Made by a program: the position numbers and the translations under genes
In this document: positions 1-6,944 of the stretch, one piece after another
Layout: each line of letters opens with the position of its first letter
How positions within the stretch are numbered: position 1 is the stretch's first letter
The notes under the pieces: model-generated
What the model was told of the DNA's origin: nothing
The model's database searches: none
Seen by the model: the letters and a program-made list of their open reading frames with translations, nothing else
Assembly: GCF_001544795.2 (NCBI RefSeq)
Contig: NZ_FCOI02000013.1
Coordinates: 162,640 to 226,639 of the forward strand
DNA: 64,000 nt
Direction of reading: 5' to 3'
Source: Caballeronia temeraria
GTDB lineage: Bacteria > Pseudomonadota > Gammaproteobacteria > Burkholderiales > Burkholderiaceae

Positions 1-195
1 AACACGGCGGTGCAGCCTAGCGCCTATCCATCGCTCGCCCTTTTCGGCGCGCTGAATGTATCGACGGTCGCGGCGGGATATAGCCCGAAAGAGCCGTTTG
101 TCATTCCGCCGGGATACGGGTTGATGCTGGCGGCCAACGCGGCGGCAACAAGTATTTCCGCAGACTTCGAGTGGTACGAAGAGCCGAACGTATGA
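1..195 (+). CDS. C-terminal end of a probable phage virion protein (partial)
   Basis: The frame is open from the first base of the window, so the N-terminus lies outside. The visible 64 residues are rich in small hydrophobic residues and carry an IPPGYGLML stretch followed by SISADFEWYEE before the stop. I associate this kind of ending with phage surface or attachment proteins, but I do not recognise the family. The stop overlaps the next start (ATGA), so it is translationally coupled to the lysozyme gene and belongs to the same operon. Function is inferred mainly from its position. Confidence 0.5.
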   Translation, partial: NTAVQPSAYPSLALFGALNVSTVAAGYSPKEPFVIPPGYGLMLAANAAATSISADFEWYEEPNV

Positions 196-833
196 AAACG
201 CCCGGTGCGCTCTACCTCATTGCGGCGGGCACGCTCGCGGCAGCGGCCTACGTGTGGTGGGCCAATGGTGGCGTGCCGGACCCGATGCAGAATCCCGACG
301 ATTCAATTGATCCGCTCGCGCCGCTCGGTGACGCGATGGACGAAGCAACCGCAACGGTGTGGAACATGATTAGCCCGAACCCGGCAGCAAGCATGCAACC
401 CAGTGACGCGCTGGTATCGCGCCTGAAGCAAAGCGAAGGACTGCGCCTGACGCGTTACAACCTCGGCGACGGCGGCTGGACGATTGGCTACGGCCACTAC
501 TCCACGAACCTCGCGGACATTCCCGCAACCTGCACGCAAGCGCAAGCCGATGCGTGGTTTGCGTCGGACCTGCAAGCGAAGGCGGTCAAGTGGGTGCAGC
601 TTTACGTGTCGGTGCCGCTCACGCAAAACCAGTTTGATGCGCTCGTGGACGTCGCGTTCAACCTCTCGCCGCGCGGCTTCAAGCGCTTTGCCGATGCGGT
701 CAACGCGGGACAGGGCATTGACGACATCGCGCAAGCGTCGGTGTCGTGGGTCTCGCCCGCATTGCAGAACGGCATCCAGAATCGGCGGAACTCCGAAATG
801 GCGATGTTCGATAACGGGGATTACACAGCATGA
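192..833 (+). CDS. Membrane-anchored GH24 phage muramidase (endolysin or virion lysozyme)
   Basis: The 213-aa protein begins with an uncleaved hydrophobic segment (about residues 5-23), then a Pro/Asp-rich linker, then a T4-type lysozyme domain from about residue 72. The core reads SEGLRLTRY followed by GWTIGYGH, giving catalytic Glu82 and Thr97. The usual aspartate nine residues after the Glu is Leu here; Asp93 two residues later may replace it. The enzyme should cleave the peptidoglycan glycan backbone. The ATG at 192 overlaps the preceding stop and is preferred to the upstream GTG at 171 because it places the membrane segment at the N-terminus. A membrane anchor fits either a signal-anchor endolysin or a virion-membrane lysozyme used for entry. 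Confidence 0.88.
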   Translation: MKTPGALYLIAAGTLAAAAYVWWANGGVPDPMQNPDDSIDPLAPLGDAMDEATATVWNMISPNPAASMQPSDALVSRLKQSEGLRLTRYNLGDGGWTIGYGHYSTNLADIPATCTQAQADAWFASDLQAKAVKWVQLYVSVPLTQNQFDALVDVAFNLSPRGFKRFADAVNAGQGIDDIAQASVSWVSPALQNGIQNRRNSEMAMFDNGDYTA

Positions 834-1198
834 AACTCGATAAAAGCGGCCTGTTGATGGTCGGCGCGGCGGCGGCGGTGCTGCTGCTGGTGGTGAAGAA
901 AACGACGCCTTCGGGCACGCCCGCGAAAAGCGGACAAGCGGCCATCGGCTCGAACGCGGCTTCGTGGTTGTCGAACGCCATCAGCAACATGGGCGGCAAC
1001 CCGGTCGCGACAACCAGCACGAACAGCCTTGGATCAACGATCGGCGGCCTGACGCTGTTCGGCAACGGCACCTTCGACGCGGGCGGAATCTATGTCGATC
1101 CCGGTCAGGTGACGGTCAACAACAACACCGGGCAGGTGACTGAATCGCCGTTCTCCGGCATGTACAACGTGCTGTCCCCCGCTACCTACGGATTCTGA
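830..1198 (+). CDS. Small phage protein with N-terminal membrane segment
   Basis: The 122-aa protein starts with a short cytoplasmic leader (MKLDKSG), one strongly hydrophobic segment (about residues 8-22, ending in VVKK), then a Gly/Ser/Thr/Asn-rich tail with no enzymatic motif. The start overlaps the lysozyme stop (ATGA). I do not recognise the family. The shape, a single N-terminal membrane anchor with a low-complexity exposed domain, recurs in the next genes and is what one expects of virion membrane proteins in tailless membrane-containing phages. That role is inference from gene order and topology. Confidence 0.7.
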   Translation: MKLDKSGLLMVGAAAAVLLLVVKKTTPSGTPAKSGQAAIGSNAASWLSNAISNMGGNPVATTSTNSLGSTIGGLTLFGNGTFDAGGIYVDPGQVTVNNNTGQVTESPFSGMYNVLSPATYGF

Positions 1199-1200
1199 TC

Positions 1201-1476
1201 ATGAGCACAAAAGAATTTCTGTTCCTCGGCGCGGTGATCTACATCGGCTGGCGCTATCAGCGCTCGCACCAGTCGCGCAGCGCGGTCGATCAGGCGTATC
1301 TGCAAGACGCGCAGACCTTCGCGAGCATGGCGGGCAGCAACTTCACGCAAAGCAATTGGGATCCGGTCAGCGGTCAACCCACCTACATGTGGGGCGCGAC
1401 GCCCGTGGCGCTGCAAGGCGGGCTGTCGGTGCAAGCCAATAGCGGCGTCGGCTCAATTTTCGGGCACATCGCATGA
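1201..1476 (+). CDS. Small phage protein with N-terminal membrane segment
   Basis: The 91-aa protein begins MSTKEFLFLGAVIYIGW, one short membrane segment followed by a basic RYQRSHQSR stop-transfer stretch and a polar tail rich in Gln, Ser, Asn and Gly. It starts three bases after the previous stop and its own stop overlaps the next start, so it lies inside a tightly coupled operon. There is no recognisable domain. It is probably a structural membrane protein of the element, inferred from context. Confidence 0.68.
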   Translation: MSTKEFLFLGAVIYIGWRYQRSHQSRSAVDQAYLQDAQTFASMAGSNFTQSNWDPVSGQPTYMWGATPVALQGGLSVQANSGVGSIFGHIA

Positions 1477-1868
1477 AGCGCGCCGAACTCGCGATCCTCG
1501 CGGGCGTGGTGCTGCTCGTCGGCTATGCCGCGTACAAGGTGAAAACGGCCGGCAGCGCGCTGGCGAACAGCGCGGCGGCGGCGGCGTCGGCGGGCTGGAA
1601 CCTCGCGAATTATCCGGTGCTGCCCGCGTCGATTCCGGGCGCGAGCGTCGGCAACGCGATTGTGTCGGCGCCCGCGTCGGCGCTCGATGCGCTCTCATTC
1701 GGGACCATCGGCGGCACCACAACGCCCGCGTCAAGCTGGTATGACGCGCTCAAGGCGGGGCCGCTCGGCGGGCTGGTGGGCATCGTCAGCGGCGAAGGCA
1801 ACACGAACATTTTTGGACCGGCACCAAGCGCGGGGCTGGACTTTGGCAAAGGCGACAACTGGAACTAG
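1473..1868 (+). CDS. Small phage membrane protein, Ala/Gly-rich
   Basis: The 131-aa protein starts MKRAELAILAGVVLLVGYAAYKVK, a single membrane segment with a Lys-rich stop-transfer end, followed by an Ala-rich stretch (about residues 27-40) and Pro/Ser/Gly-rich segments that could be a second weak hydrophobic helix near residues 90-105. The start overlaps the previous stop (ATGA). I recognise no family. Its topology matches the two genes upstream, supporting a shared role in a viral membrane or lysis complex. Confidence 0.68.
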   Translation: MKRAELAILAGVVLLVGYAAYKVKTAGSALANSAAAAASAGWNLANYPVLPASIPGASVGNAIVSAPASALDALSFGTIGGTTTPASSWYDALKAGPLGGLVGIVSGEGNTNIFGPAPSAGLDFGKGDNWN

Positions 1869-1880
1869 GGGAGAAAACCC

Positions 1881-2069
1881 ATGAAAGCATTTTTTGCACG
1901 CTTGCAAGAACCCTCCACGCATGCCGCGCTCGCGGGCCTCGCGGCCATCGCGGCACAAGGCGCGGTGAGTCTCGGCGCTGATCCGCATGTGGTGGGCGCG
2001 GTCGGCACGGCGGCGGCGGGCCTGTTTGGTCTGCTCGGCGTGCTGATGCCGGAAAAGGCGGGCGCGTAA
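1881..2069 (+). CDS. Holin-like small phage membrane protein
   Basis: The 62-aa protein begins MKAFFARLQEPSTHAALAGL and contains two predicted helices (about residues 14-28 and 36-55) separated by a short LGADPHVV turn, ending in EKAGA. This short two-helix form with an EPST leader resembles small putative holins often annotated in Burkholderia and Pseudomonas prophages; I am relying on memory of that pattern. A good ribosome site (ggggaga) lies upstream of the ATG. The stop shares one base with the next start (TAATG). Holin function is inferred from the neighbouring lysozyme gene. Confidence 0.65.
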   Translation: MKAFFARLQEPSTHAALAGLAAIAAQGAVSLGADPHVVGAVGTAAAGLFGLLGVLMPEKAGA

Positions 2070-2218
2070 TGGAATCCAGCCTGCTGATGAACGTCGGTGG
2101 AATGGTGCTCGCGGCGGGCGTCACGTATGGCGCGATCCGCGCGGACCTGAAAAACCTGCATGAGCGGATTGCGCTGCTCGAAAAGATCGTTTTCAAACCT
2201 CTCACGAAGGGAGCCTGA
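2069..2218 (+). CDS. Tiny phage membrane protein with short coiled coil
   Basis: This 49-aa reading frame was read directly from the sequence. It begins MESSLLMNVGGMVLAAGVTY, one membrane segment (about residues 5-22), followed by a heptad-like helix (IRADLKNLHERIALLEKIV) and a basic end. The start overlaps the previous stop by one base, so translation is probably coupled. The layout resembles small lysis accessory proteins next to holins, but the family is not recognised. Confidence 0.6.
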   Translation: MESSLLMNVGGMVLAAGVTYGAIRADLKNLHERIALLEKIVFKPLTKGA

Positions 2219-2219
2219 C

Positions 2220-2318
2220 ATGGCCACGCGTAAGAAGGCGGCGCACAAGCCGCGCAAGAAGTCGCATCACAAGACCCCGGCACGCAGCAAGGTGACGGGC
2301 CGGTTCCTCAAGAAATAA
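2220..2318 (+). CDS. 32-residue highly basic phage peptide
   Basis: The frame starts one base after the previous stop and encodes 32 residues, of which 13 are Lys or Arg and 4 are His, with no acidic residue (MATRKKAAHKPRKK at the N-terminus, GRFLKK at the end). Such composition suggests nucleic-acid binding, for example DNA condensation in a capsid, like small core peptides of some non-tailed dsDNA viruses. There is no homology evidence. Reality as a gene is supported by the tight spacing and by the ribosome site (aagggagcc) before the start. Confidence 0.6.
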   Translation: MATRKKAAHKPRKKSHHKTPARSKVTGRFLKK

Positions 2319-2329
2319 GGGAGAAAGAC

Positions 2330-2428
2330 ATGCCTAAGATCGAATGGAAGAGCGCGGCGATTGGTGCCGTCGCTGTCTACGCGTTCCTGTGGTATCGCGC
2401 CAAAAAGGCGTCCACCACGTCGAGCTAA
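2330..2428 (+). CDS. 32-residue phage membrane peptide
   Basis: After a ribosome site (aagggagaaagac) this frame encodes MPKIEWKSAAIGAVAVYAFLWYRAKKAS and a short Ser/Thr tail: one membrane helix (about residues 9-21) with a basic stop-transfer RAKK. It is the last gene of the operon. Its stop overlaps the stop of the convergent gene on the other strand (bases 2425-2428). It fits the series of small membrane proteins in this element; the function is unknown. Confidence 0.6.
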   Translation: MPKIEWKSAAIGAVAVYAFLWYRAKKASTTSS

Positions 2429-2670
2429 AAGCCGAAGCGCTGAAGCAAGGACGCCCGCCGCGCGCGGGCGTTTTCTATGGTGGCGTCGAAGGTGCCCGCC
2501 AGTTTGGCGGCGGCGACTTTATCGGCGACCTGCCACGCGTGGACGTAGTGCAGGAAGGCGCGCTCGGACGAACAGTAGGCGGGCGCGACCGCTTCCACCC
2601 ATTGCCGGACCTCATCGAGCGTCACGGGCACCTGTCCGAACAGATCGTGCTGAGGGTGGTGGCGGCGCAT
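2425..2670 (-). CDS. 81-aa phage-associated protein of unknown function
   Basis: The protein starts MRRHHPQHDLFGQVPVT, followed by DEVRQWVEAVAP and a helical region containing YVHAWQVADKVAAAKLAGTFD. A ribosome site (cggagc) sits 8 bases before the ATG, which supports it over the overlapping plus-strand frame. It is soluble, with no membrane segment. I recall similar DLFG...KLAGTFD proteins in proteobacterial prophages but cannot name a family. It is the only gene here transcribed against the structural operon, so it may be a maintenance or host-interaction gene; that is inference. Confidence 0.65.
   Translation of the reverse strand: MRRHHPQHDLFGQVPVTLDEVRQWVEAVAPAYCSSERAFLHYVHAWQVADKVAAAKLAGTFDATIENARARRASLLQRFGF
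2452..2474 (+). terminator. Rho-independent terminator of the phage operon
   Basis: A perfect 7-bp stem (cgcccgc/gcgggcg) with a 5-base loop is followed by TTTT. It lies 23 bases past the last small gene and inside the 3' part of the convergent gene. Confidence 0.75.
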
Positions 2671-2765
2671 AAAAAAAGCTCCGATCCCAATTTCTGGAAA
2701 AGGAGCATTTGTGGTGCCTTAATCGGCGCTTAGGCGGCGAGGGGAAACCCGTATGCTTTCTCTGC

Positions 2766-2781
2766 CCGCCGGTTCCGGCGG
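2766..2781. repeat. Perfect 16-bp palindrome beside the dif-like site
   Basis: The sequence ccgccggttccggcgg is fully self-complementary. It lies two bases from the dif-like site, in the leader of the 81-aa gene. It could be a terminator-type hairpin, an operator, or an accessory site for recombination. Confidence 0.5.
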
Positions 2782-2783
2782 AA

Positions 2784-2811
2784 AGTTGACATAACATAAA
2801 TTATCGAAGTT
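2784..2811 (-). other. dif-like XerC/XerD attachment site, probable prophage right end
   Basis: Read on the minus strand, an AACTTCGATAA arm, a 6-base centre and a TTATGTCAACT arm form 28 bp. The second arm matches the conserved XerD-binding half TTATGTTAAAT at 9 of 11 positions; the first keeps the ATAA end of the XerC half. It sits exactly where phage-type genes stop and chromosomal genes begin, as for elements that integrate with host Xer recombinases. The assignment rests on my memory of the dif consensus. Confidence 0.5.
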
Positions 2812-2828
2812 TTACCTGTCAGGGCTTT

Positions 2829-2864
2829 TTAGTAATGTCCGGTTTGGGCTCATTAGAAATGTCG
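2829..2864. repeat. Two spaced repeats resembling an insertion-sequence end
   Basis: The motif ttagtaatgtcc (2829-2840) recurs as ttagaaatgtcg (2853-2864) with a 24-bp offset, followed by similar ggtttgggct and cattcaagcc stretches. Regularly spaced (a)aatgtcc motifs of this kind are found at the termini of some IS481/ISNCY-type elements. No transposase is present, so this would be a leftover end. Low certainty. Confidence 0.35.
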
Positions 2865-2925
2865 CATTCAAGCCCACGCCCAAACATCTGTATCTGCCTA
2901 CGACAAAGGCCTCCAGAGCGACGCA

Positions 2926-3915
2926 TCACATTCCCCAACGCAATCCCGCCGTATGCACCGGACTGTCCCAGTGCCGCATCATTTCGTCGTCGAGCGTGCA
3001 GAGCGTGATCGACGCGCCCGCCATCTCCAGCGATGTCGTCAATGCGCCCACTTGCGAGCGCGCGACGCTCAATCCGCGCCCGTCGAGCCACGTCCGCGCC
3101 GCGTTGTAGAGCAGATAAAGCTCCGACAACGCCGTACCGCCCAGTCCGTTCACGAGCACGAGCAAGCGCGCATCGGCCGCCGGTTTCAGGTCCTCGACGA
3201 TCGCCGAAAGCAGTTCATCCGCGATTGCGTTGGCCGTCTCGAACTTCGCGCGCCGGCGCCCCGGCTCGCCGTGAATGCCCACACCGATCTCGATTTCATC
3301 GTCGCCGAGCGTGAAGGTCGGCTTGCCCGCCGCGGGCACCGTGCAACTCGAAAACGCGACGCCCATCGACGCGATGCGCGCCACTACGCGCTCACCGAAC
3401 GCCCGGCACGCCTGCAGATCGGCGCCCGTTTCCGCGAAACTGCCGACCAGCTTTTCGACGATCACCGTGCCTGCGACGCCGCGCCGTCCCGTCGTGAAGC
3501 TGGAGTTCTCGACCGCGACATCGTCGTTGACGATCACCGATGCATTCGGCATCTCGCACAATTCCGACGCCATCTCGAAGTTCATCAGGTCTCCGGAATA
3601 ATTCTTCACGATGAACAGCACACCCGCCCCCGTGTCCGCTGCCTGGGCCGCGGCCATCATCTGATCCGGCGTCGGTGATGTGAACACCTGTCCGGGGCAC
3701 GCGGCATCGAGCATGCCATGTCCGACAAAGCCGCCATGCAGCGGCTCGTGGCCCGATCCGCCGCCCGAGATGATCGCGACCTTTCCCGGCTTGAGCGTCT
3801 TGCGCACGATGTAGAGCGGATCGAAACTGACCGTGACGATTTCTGCATGCGCCGCCGCAAAACCCGCGAGGCTTTCGGTCAAATAGTCATCGACGCGATT
3901 GATGAATTTCTTCAT
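2926..3915 (-). CDS. dhaK: Dihydroxyacetone kinase subunit DhaK-like
   Basis: The 329-aa protein matches the DhaK substrate-binding subunit. It has the N-terminal MKKFINRVDDYLTESLAGF, the IISGGGSGHEPLHGGFVG loop, KNYSGDLMNFEMA, and the substrate-linking histidine in GVGIHGEPG at about residue 220. It forms a covalent hemiaminal with a triose or tetrose and works with DhaL, whose gene lies 22 bp upstream. No DhaM phosphotransferase gene is visible, so the phosphate donor (PEP relay or ATP) cannot be told, and a related sugar such as erythrulose is possible. The length fits the family. Confidence 0.93.
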   Translation of the reverse strand: MKKFINRVDDYLTESLAGFAAAHAEIVTVSFDPLYIVRKTLKPGKVAIISGGGSGHEPLHGGFVGHGMLDAACPGQVFTSPTPDQMMAAAQAADTGAGVLFIVKNYSGDLMNFEMASELCEMPNASVIVNDDVAVENSSFTTGRRGVAGTVIVEKLVGSFAETGADLQACRAFGERVVARIASMGVAFSSCTVPAAGKPTFTLGDDEIEIGVGIHGEPGRRRAKFETANAIADELLSAIVEDLKPAADARLLVLVNGLGGTALSELYLLYNAARTWLDGRGLSVARSQVGALTTSLEMAGASITLCTLDDEMMRHWDSPVHTAGLRWGM

Positions 3916-3937
3916 GTCCCCTGCTCCATTTTTGTGT

Positions 3938-4567
3938 TCAGGCGTCGTCTTGCGCGATGCGCGCGCAGACGGCTTCGATCATGAGCTGACTCGACCGCGC
4001 GCCCGGATCGATATGGCCGCGCGAGCGCTCGCCCAGAAACGATGCGCGGCCCTTGGTGGCGAGCATGTCGCGTGTCGCGAGCATGTTGTCTTCCGCGATG
4101 CGCGGCAGTTCCTTCAGGACATCGTGCTTCGATGCGCCCGCATCGGCCATCGCGGTGAAACGTTGCGCAACGGGGATCAGCACGTCCATCATCGTCTTGC
4201 TGCCGGTGCCCGTCTTGCCGCGCTGACCCACCGCTTCGACCCCAGCCGCGAACGCGCGCGCGAACTCCGCGACGCCCGCATCGTCGGCGGATGTCTTCGC
4301 CATGCCCGTCAGCATCGAAAAGAAAAGCGGCCCGGACGAGCCGCCGACCGTCGACAGCACCTTCGTCGCCGCGAGCTTGAGCGCAGGCGCGAAGGCTTCG
4401 GCGTCGATCTGCGCGCGCATTCCGGCGAGCGCATCCATGCCGCGCAGCAGATTGATGATGTGATCGCCGTCGCCGATCGCCTGATCGAGCGACGCGATTT
4501 CGTCGGCATGTTCCCTGAGCGATGCGTGGGCCGCATCGATGCACGCCATGACCGTCTTGCCGTTCAT
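3938..4567 (-). CDS. dhaL: Dihydroxyacetone kinase subunit DhaL-like
   Basis: The 209-aa protein is the nucleotide-binding partner of DhaK. The Mg-ADP site is visible as AIGDGDHIINLLRGM (three aspartates or equivalents around residues 32-38), with STVGGSSGPLF and GKTGTGSKTMMD later. It phosphorylates the sugar bound by DhaK. It is first in the dhaL-dhaK pair, both on the minus strand. A GH15 glucosidase gene lies 70 bp upstream and may be co-transcribed. An alternative start exists at Met7. Confidence 0.92.
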   Translation of the reverse strand: MNGKTVMACIDAAHASLREHADEIASLDQAIGDGDHIINLLRGMDALAGMRAQIDAEAFAPALKLAATKVLSTVGGSSGPLFFSMLTGMAKTSADDAGVAEFARAFAAGVEAVGQRGKTGTGSKTMMDVLIPVAQRFTAMADAGASKHDVLKELPRIAEDNMLATRDMLATKGRASFLGERSRGHIDPGARSSQLMIEAVCARIAQDDA

Positions 4568-4637
4568 GCGCCGATCCTCCGTTCACGAGTTCCGCGAGCA
4601 GAAAGGATACAGCGTCACGCGGCCTTGCGCAGCCGGA

Positions 4638-6509
4638 TCAGGTCCAGGGAACGTGCACGCGATCGAGATTCCTGTCGAGCTGATAGGCCGCGCTGATGAG
4701 CGCGAGGTGCGTCAGCGCCTGCGGAAAATTGCCGAGCGCCTCGCCGCTCGTCGCCACTTCTTCCGAAAACAGTCCGACATGATTCGCGTAAGCCAGCATC
4801 TTCTCGAAGACGAGCCGCCCTTCATCGACACGGCCCGCGCGCGCGAGCGCCTCCGCATACCAGAACGAGCACGCGGAGAAGCCGCCTTCCGTGCCGGGCA
4901 AACCATCGAGCGTCGAGCCGCGCGTGTAGCGGAAGATCAGCGGATCGACGCACAAATCGCGGCCGATTGCATCGAGCGTGCCGATCCAGCGCGGATCTTT
5001 CGGTCCGATGAAACGCACGAGCGGCATCATCAGCGAGGAGGCATCGAGCGTGGCCGAGCCGGGCGTCTGCACGAAGCTCTTGATGTCGTTGTTCCAGAAT
5101 CGCTCGTGGATATCGCGATGAATCTCATCGCGCGCACTGAACCAGCTTGCAAGCGGTGCGGGCAGCGAGCGCTTTTCCGCCAGCCGCAGCGCGCGATCGA
5201 CGGTCACCCAGCACATCAGGCGCGAATGCAGCAACGCGCGCGTGCCGTTGCGGAATTCCCAGATGCCGTTGTCCGCGTCCTGCCAATGCTCGACGACGTA
5301 ATCGACCGTGCGCGTCACGTGACGCCAGCCATCGTAGGAAATCGCCGCGCCGTACTTGTTGTAGAGATAGACCGAATCGAGCAGCGCGCCATAGACGTCG
5401 AGCTGGATCTGTTCGCGCGCCTCGTTGCCGACGACAACCTGCCCCGGCACTTTGCCGACGAGACTCGTCAATTCGCTTTCGGGGAGCGCGTCGGTGCCGT
5501 CGACGGAATACATCACGCGCAACTGGCCGTGAGAGCTGCAATCGCGGCTGCGCTCGGCGATCCACTTCATGAAGCGTTCCGCCTCGCCGGTGTAGCCGAG
5601 GCGCAGCAACGCGTAGACGGAAAACGCGGCGTCGCGTATCCACGTGAAGCGATAATCCCAGCGGCGTGCGCCGTCCTGCGACTCGGGCAAGCCGAAGGTC
5701 GGCGCGGCGACGATCGCGCCGAATTCCTCCGAGCTCAACATCTTCAGCGTCAGCGCCGAGCGCAGCACGACTTCGCGATAACGCCCGCGATACGTCGAAC
5801 GCGACGACCAGGCTTTCCAGTAATCGATGGTATCGGCAAGGATCGCATCGTGGTTCGTTTCGACGTCGGCGAGCCCTTGCGCATCGCCGAGCGCGAAACA
5901 GGCGCAGTCGCCCTCGGCGAAGTCGAGCGTCGCGCAGGCGCCGTTACCGTCGATCGCAAGCGGCACGTTGGCGAGCAGTTGCAAGGACGGCGCGCCATCG
6001 TCGCGCACGAATTCGACGCCCTTCTCCACTGCATGCGCCGTATGTTCCACGCGTGCGTACTCGAAGCGCGGATCGCAGCGCACGTCGAGCGTCATGCGTC
6101 CGTACACGAGCCGCACGATGCGCAGCACGCAGTTCGGCAAGGCATCGGCGCGCGTCGCGTTCGATGCGACCGGCATCAGATCGAGCAGCTCGCACACGCC
6201 ATCGCGGGTCATGAAACGCGTGAGCAGCACGTTCGTCTCGGGCAGATACATCTGCTTGACGTTCGCATCGCGCGCGCGTGGCGTGATCGAGAAAGCGCCG
6301 CCGTGCTCGCCGTCGAGCAGCGCGGCAAACACCGTCGGCGAGTCGATGCGCGGAAAACACATGAAGTCGATCGCGCCGCACAGCGACACGAGCGCAGCCG
6401 TCTTCATGTTGCCGATCATGCCGCGTCCATCGACGGGCAGCGCGGCCGGTGGAACCTGCTCAGGATGGTGTCCCATCGCGAAATGCTCCCGACGAGCCTG
6501 GAGTGACAT
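4638..6509 (-). CDS. Glycoside hydrolase family 15 protein (glucoamylase/trehalase type)
   Basis: The 623-aa protein has the two-part GH15 bacterial layout: an N-terminal beta-sandwich (about residues 25-230, starting GMIGNMKTAALVSLCGAIDFMCFPRID) and an (alpha/alpha)6 barrel. The barrel carries WDYRFTWIRDAAFSVYALLRLGY, EIQLDVYGALLD-like helices, GTEGGFSACSFWYAEALARAG and LFSEE. The last two hold the usual catalytic glutamates. It should release glucose from alpha-linked glucans or trehalose in the cytoplasm; no signal peptide is seen. Trehalase versus glucoamylase activity cannot be separated from sequence alone. It lies upstream of dhaL on the same strand. Confidence 0.9.
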   Translation of the reverse strand: MSLQARREHFAMGHHPEQVPPAALPVDGRGMIGNMKTAALVSLCGAIDFMCFPRIDSPTVFAALLDGEHGGAFSITPRARDANVKQMYLPETNVLLTRFMTRDGVCELLDLMPVASNATRADALPNCVLRIVRLVYGRMTLDVRCDPRFEYARVEHTAHAVEKGVEFVRDDGAPSLQLLANVPLAIDGNGACATLDFAEGDCACFALGDAQGLADVETNHDAILADTIDYWKAWSSRSTYRGRYREVVLRSALTLKMLSSEEFGAIVAAPTFGLPESQDGARRWDYRFTWIRDAAFSVYALLRLGYTGEAERFMKWIAERSRDCSSHGQLRVMYSVDGTDALPESELTSLVGKVPGQVVVGNEAREQIQLDVYGALLDSVYLYNKYGAAISYDGWRHVTRTVDYVVEHWQDADNGIWEFRNGTRALLHSRLMCWVTVDRALRLAEKRSLPAPLASWFSARDEIHRDIHERFWNNDIKSFVQTPGSATLDASSLMMPLVRFIGPKDPRWIGTLDAIGRDLCVDPLIFRYTRGSTLDGLPGTEGGFSACSFWYAEALARAGRVDEGRLVFEKMLAYANHVGLFSEEVATSGEALGNFPQALTHLALISAAYQLDRNLDRVHVPWT

Positions 6510-6586
6510 GGTCGGAAGTCGAGCAAGTCATATTCCTGTCGATGGCGACAGTTTCGATGCCTGCGACAAACGCTGGACGCCTCGCG

Positions 6587-6811
6587 TTAGCGCGCGGCGG
6601 TCTGTTCGCCCTGCGTCGTGTCCGGATGCTTCGGCGCGGTGTCGAAACCCGCGGCGCTCGCGGCGCTCTCTTGCGCGGCGAGCGCAGACGTTGCGGGCAC
6701 GGGCGCATCCGCATGATGCGACCTGCCGAAGCTCGCGATATAAACCACGGCCGCCACGGCGACGCCCACCAATACTGCCGCCACCGCCACGCCCGACGAC
6801 TTTCGTCTCAT
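6587..6811 (-). CDS. Small membrane-anchored protein of unknown function
   Basis: The 74-aa frame starts MRRKSSGVAVAAVLVGVAVA and has one N-terminal membrane helix (about residues 8-27) followed by an Ala/Ser/Pro/Thr-rich exported or cytoplasmic tail with no motif. A strong ribosome site (gggaggagta) directly precedes the ATG at 6811, which distinguishes it from the very long shadow frames covering this stretch. It is divergent from the antiporter gene. The function is unknown. Confidence 0.6.
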   Translation of the reverse strand: MRRKSSGVAVAAVLVGVAVAAVVYIASFGRSHHADAPVPATSALAAQESAASAAGFDTAPKHPDTTQGEQTAAR

Positions 6812-6944
6812 TACTCCTCCCTTTCGGATACGATGACCCGGCTCGCGGCCCGGCCCCGCGCTGATGGTAGCAGCGCGACGCGTGCCGCCTGCGTGGGCCG
6901 CCGCGCACTGCCGCGCATATTTCACCGCAATCCGAGGACATTCC

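Noticed and set aside
2344..2733. 129-aa plus-strand frame over the phage-host junction
   Set aside because: It overlaps the 32-aa membrane peptide and the convergent gene, runs through the terminator hairpin, and has no ribosome site.
4539..6506. 655-aa plus-strand frame
   Set aside because: It lies antisense over the GH15 gene, is extremely Arg/His/Asp-rich, and has no family pattern; a GC-rich shadow.
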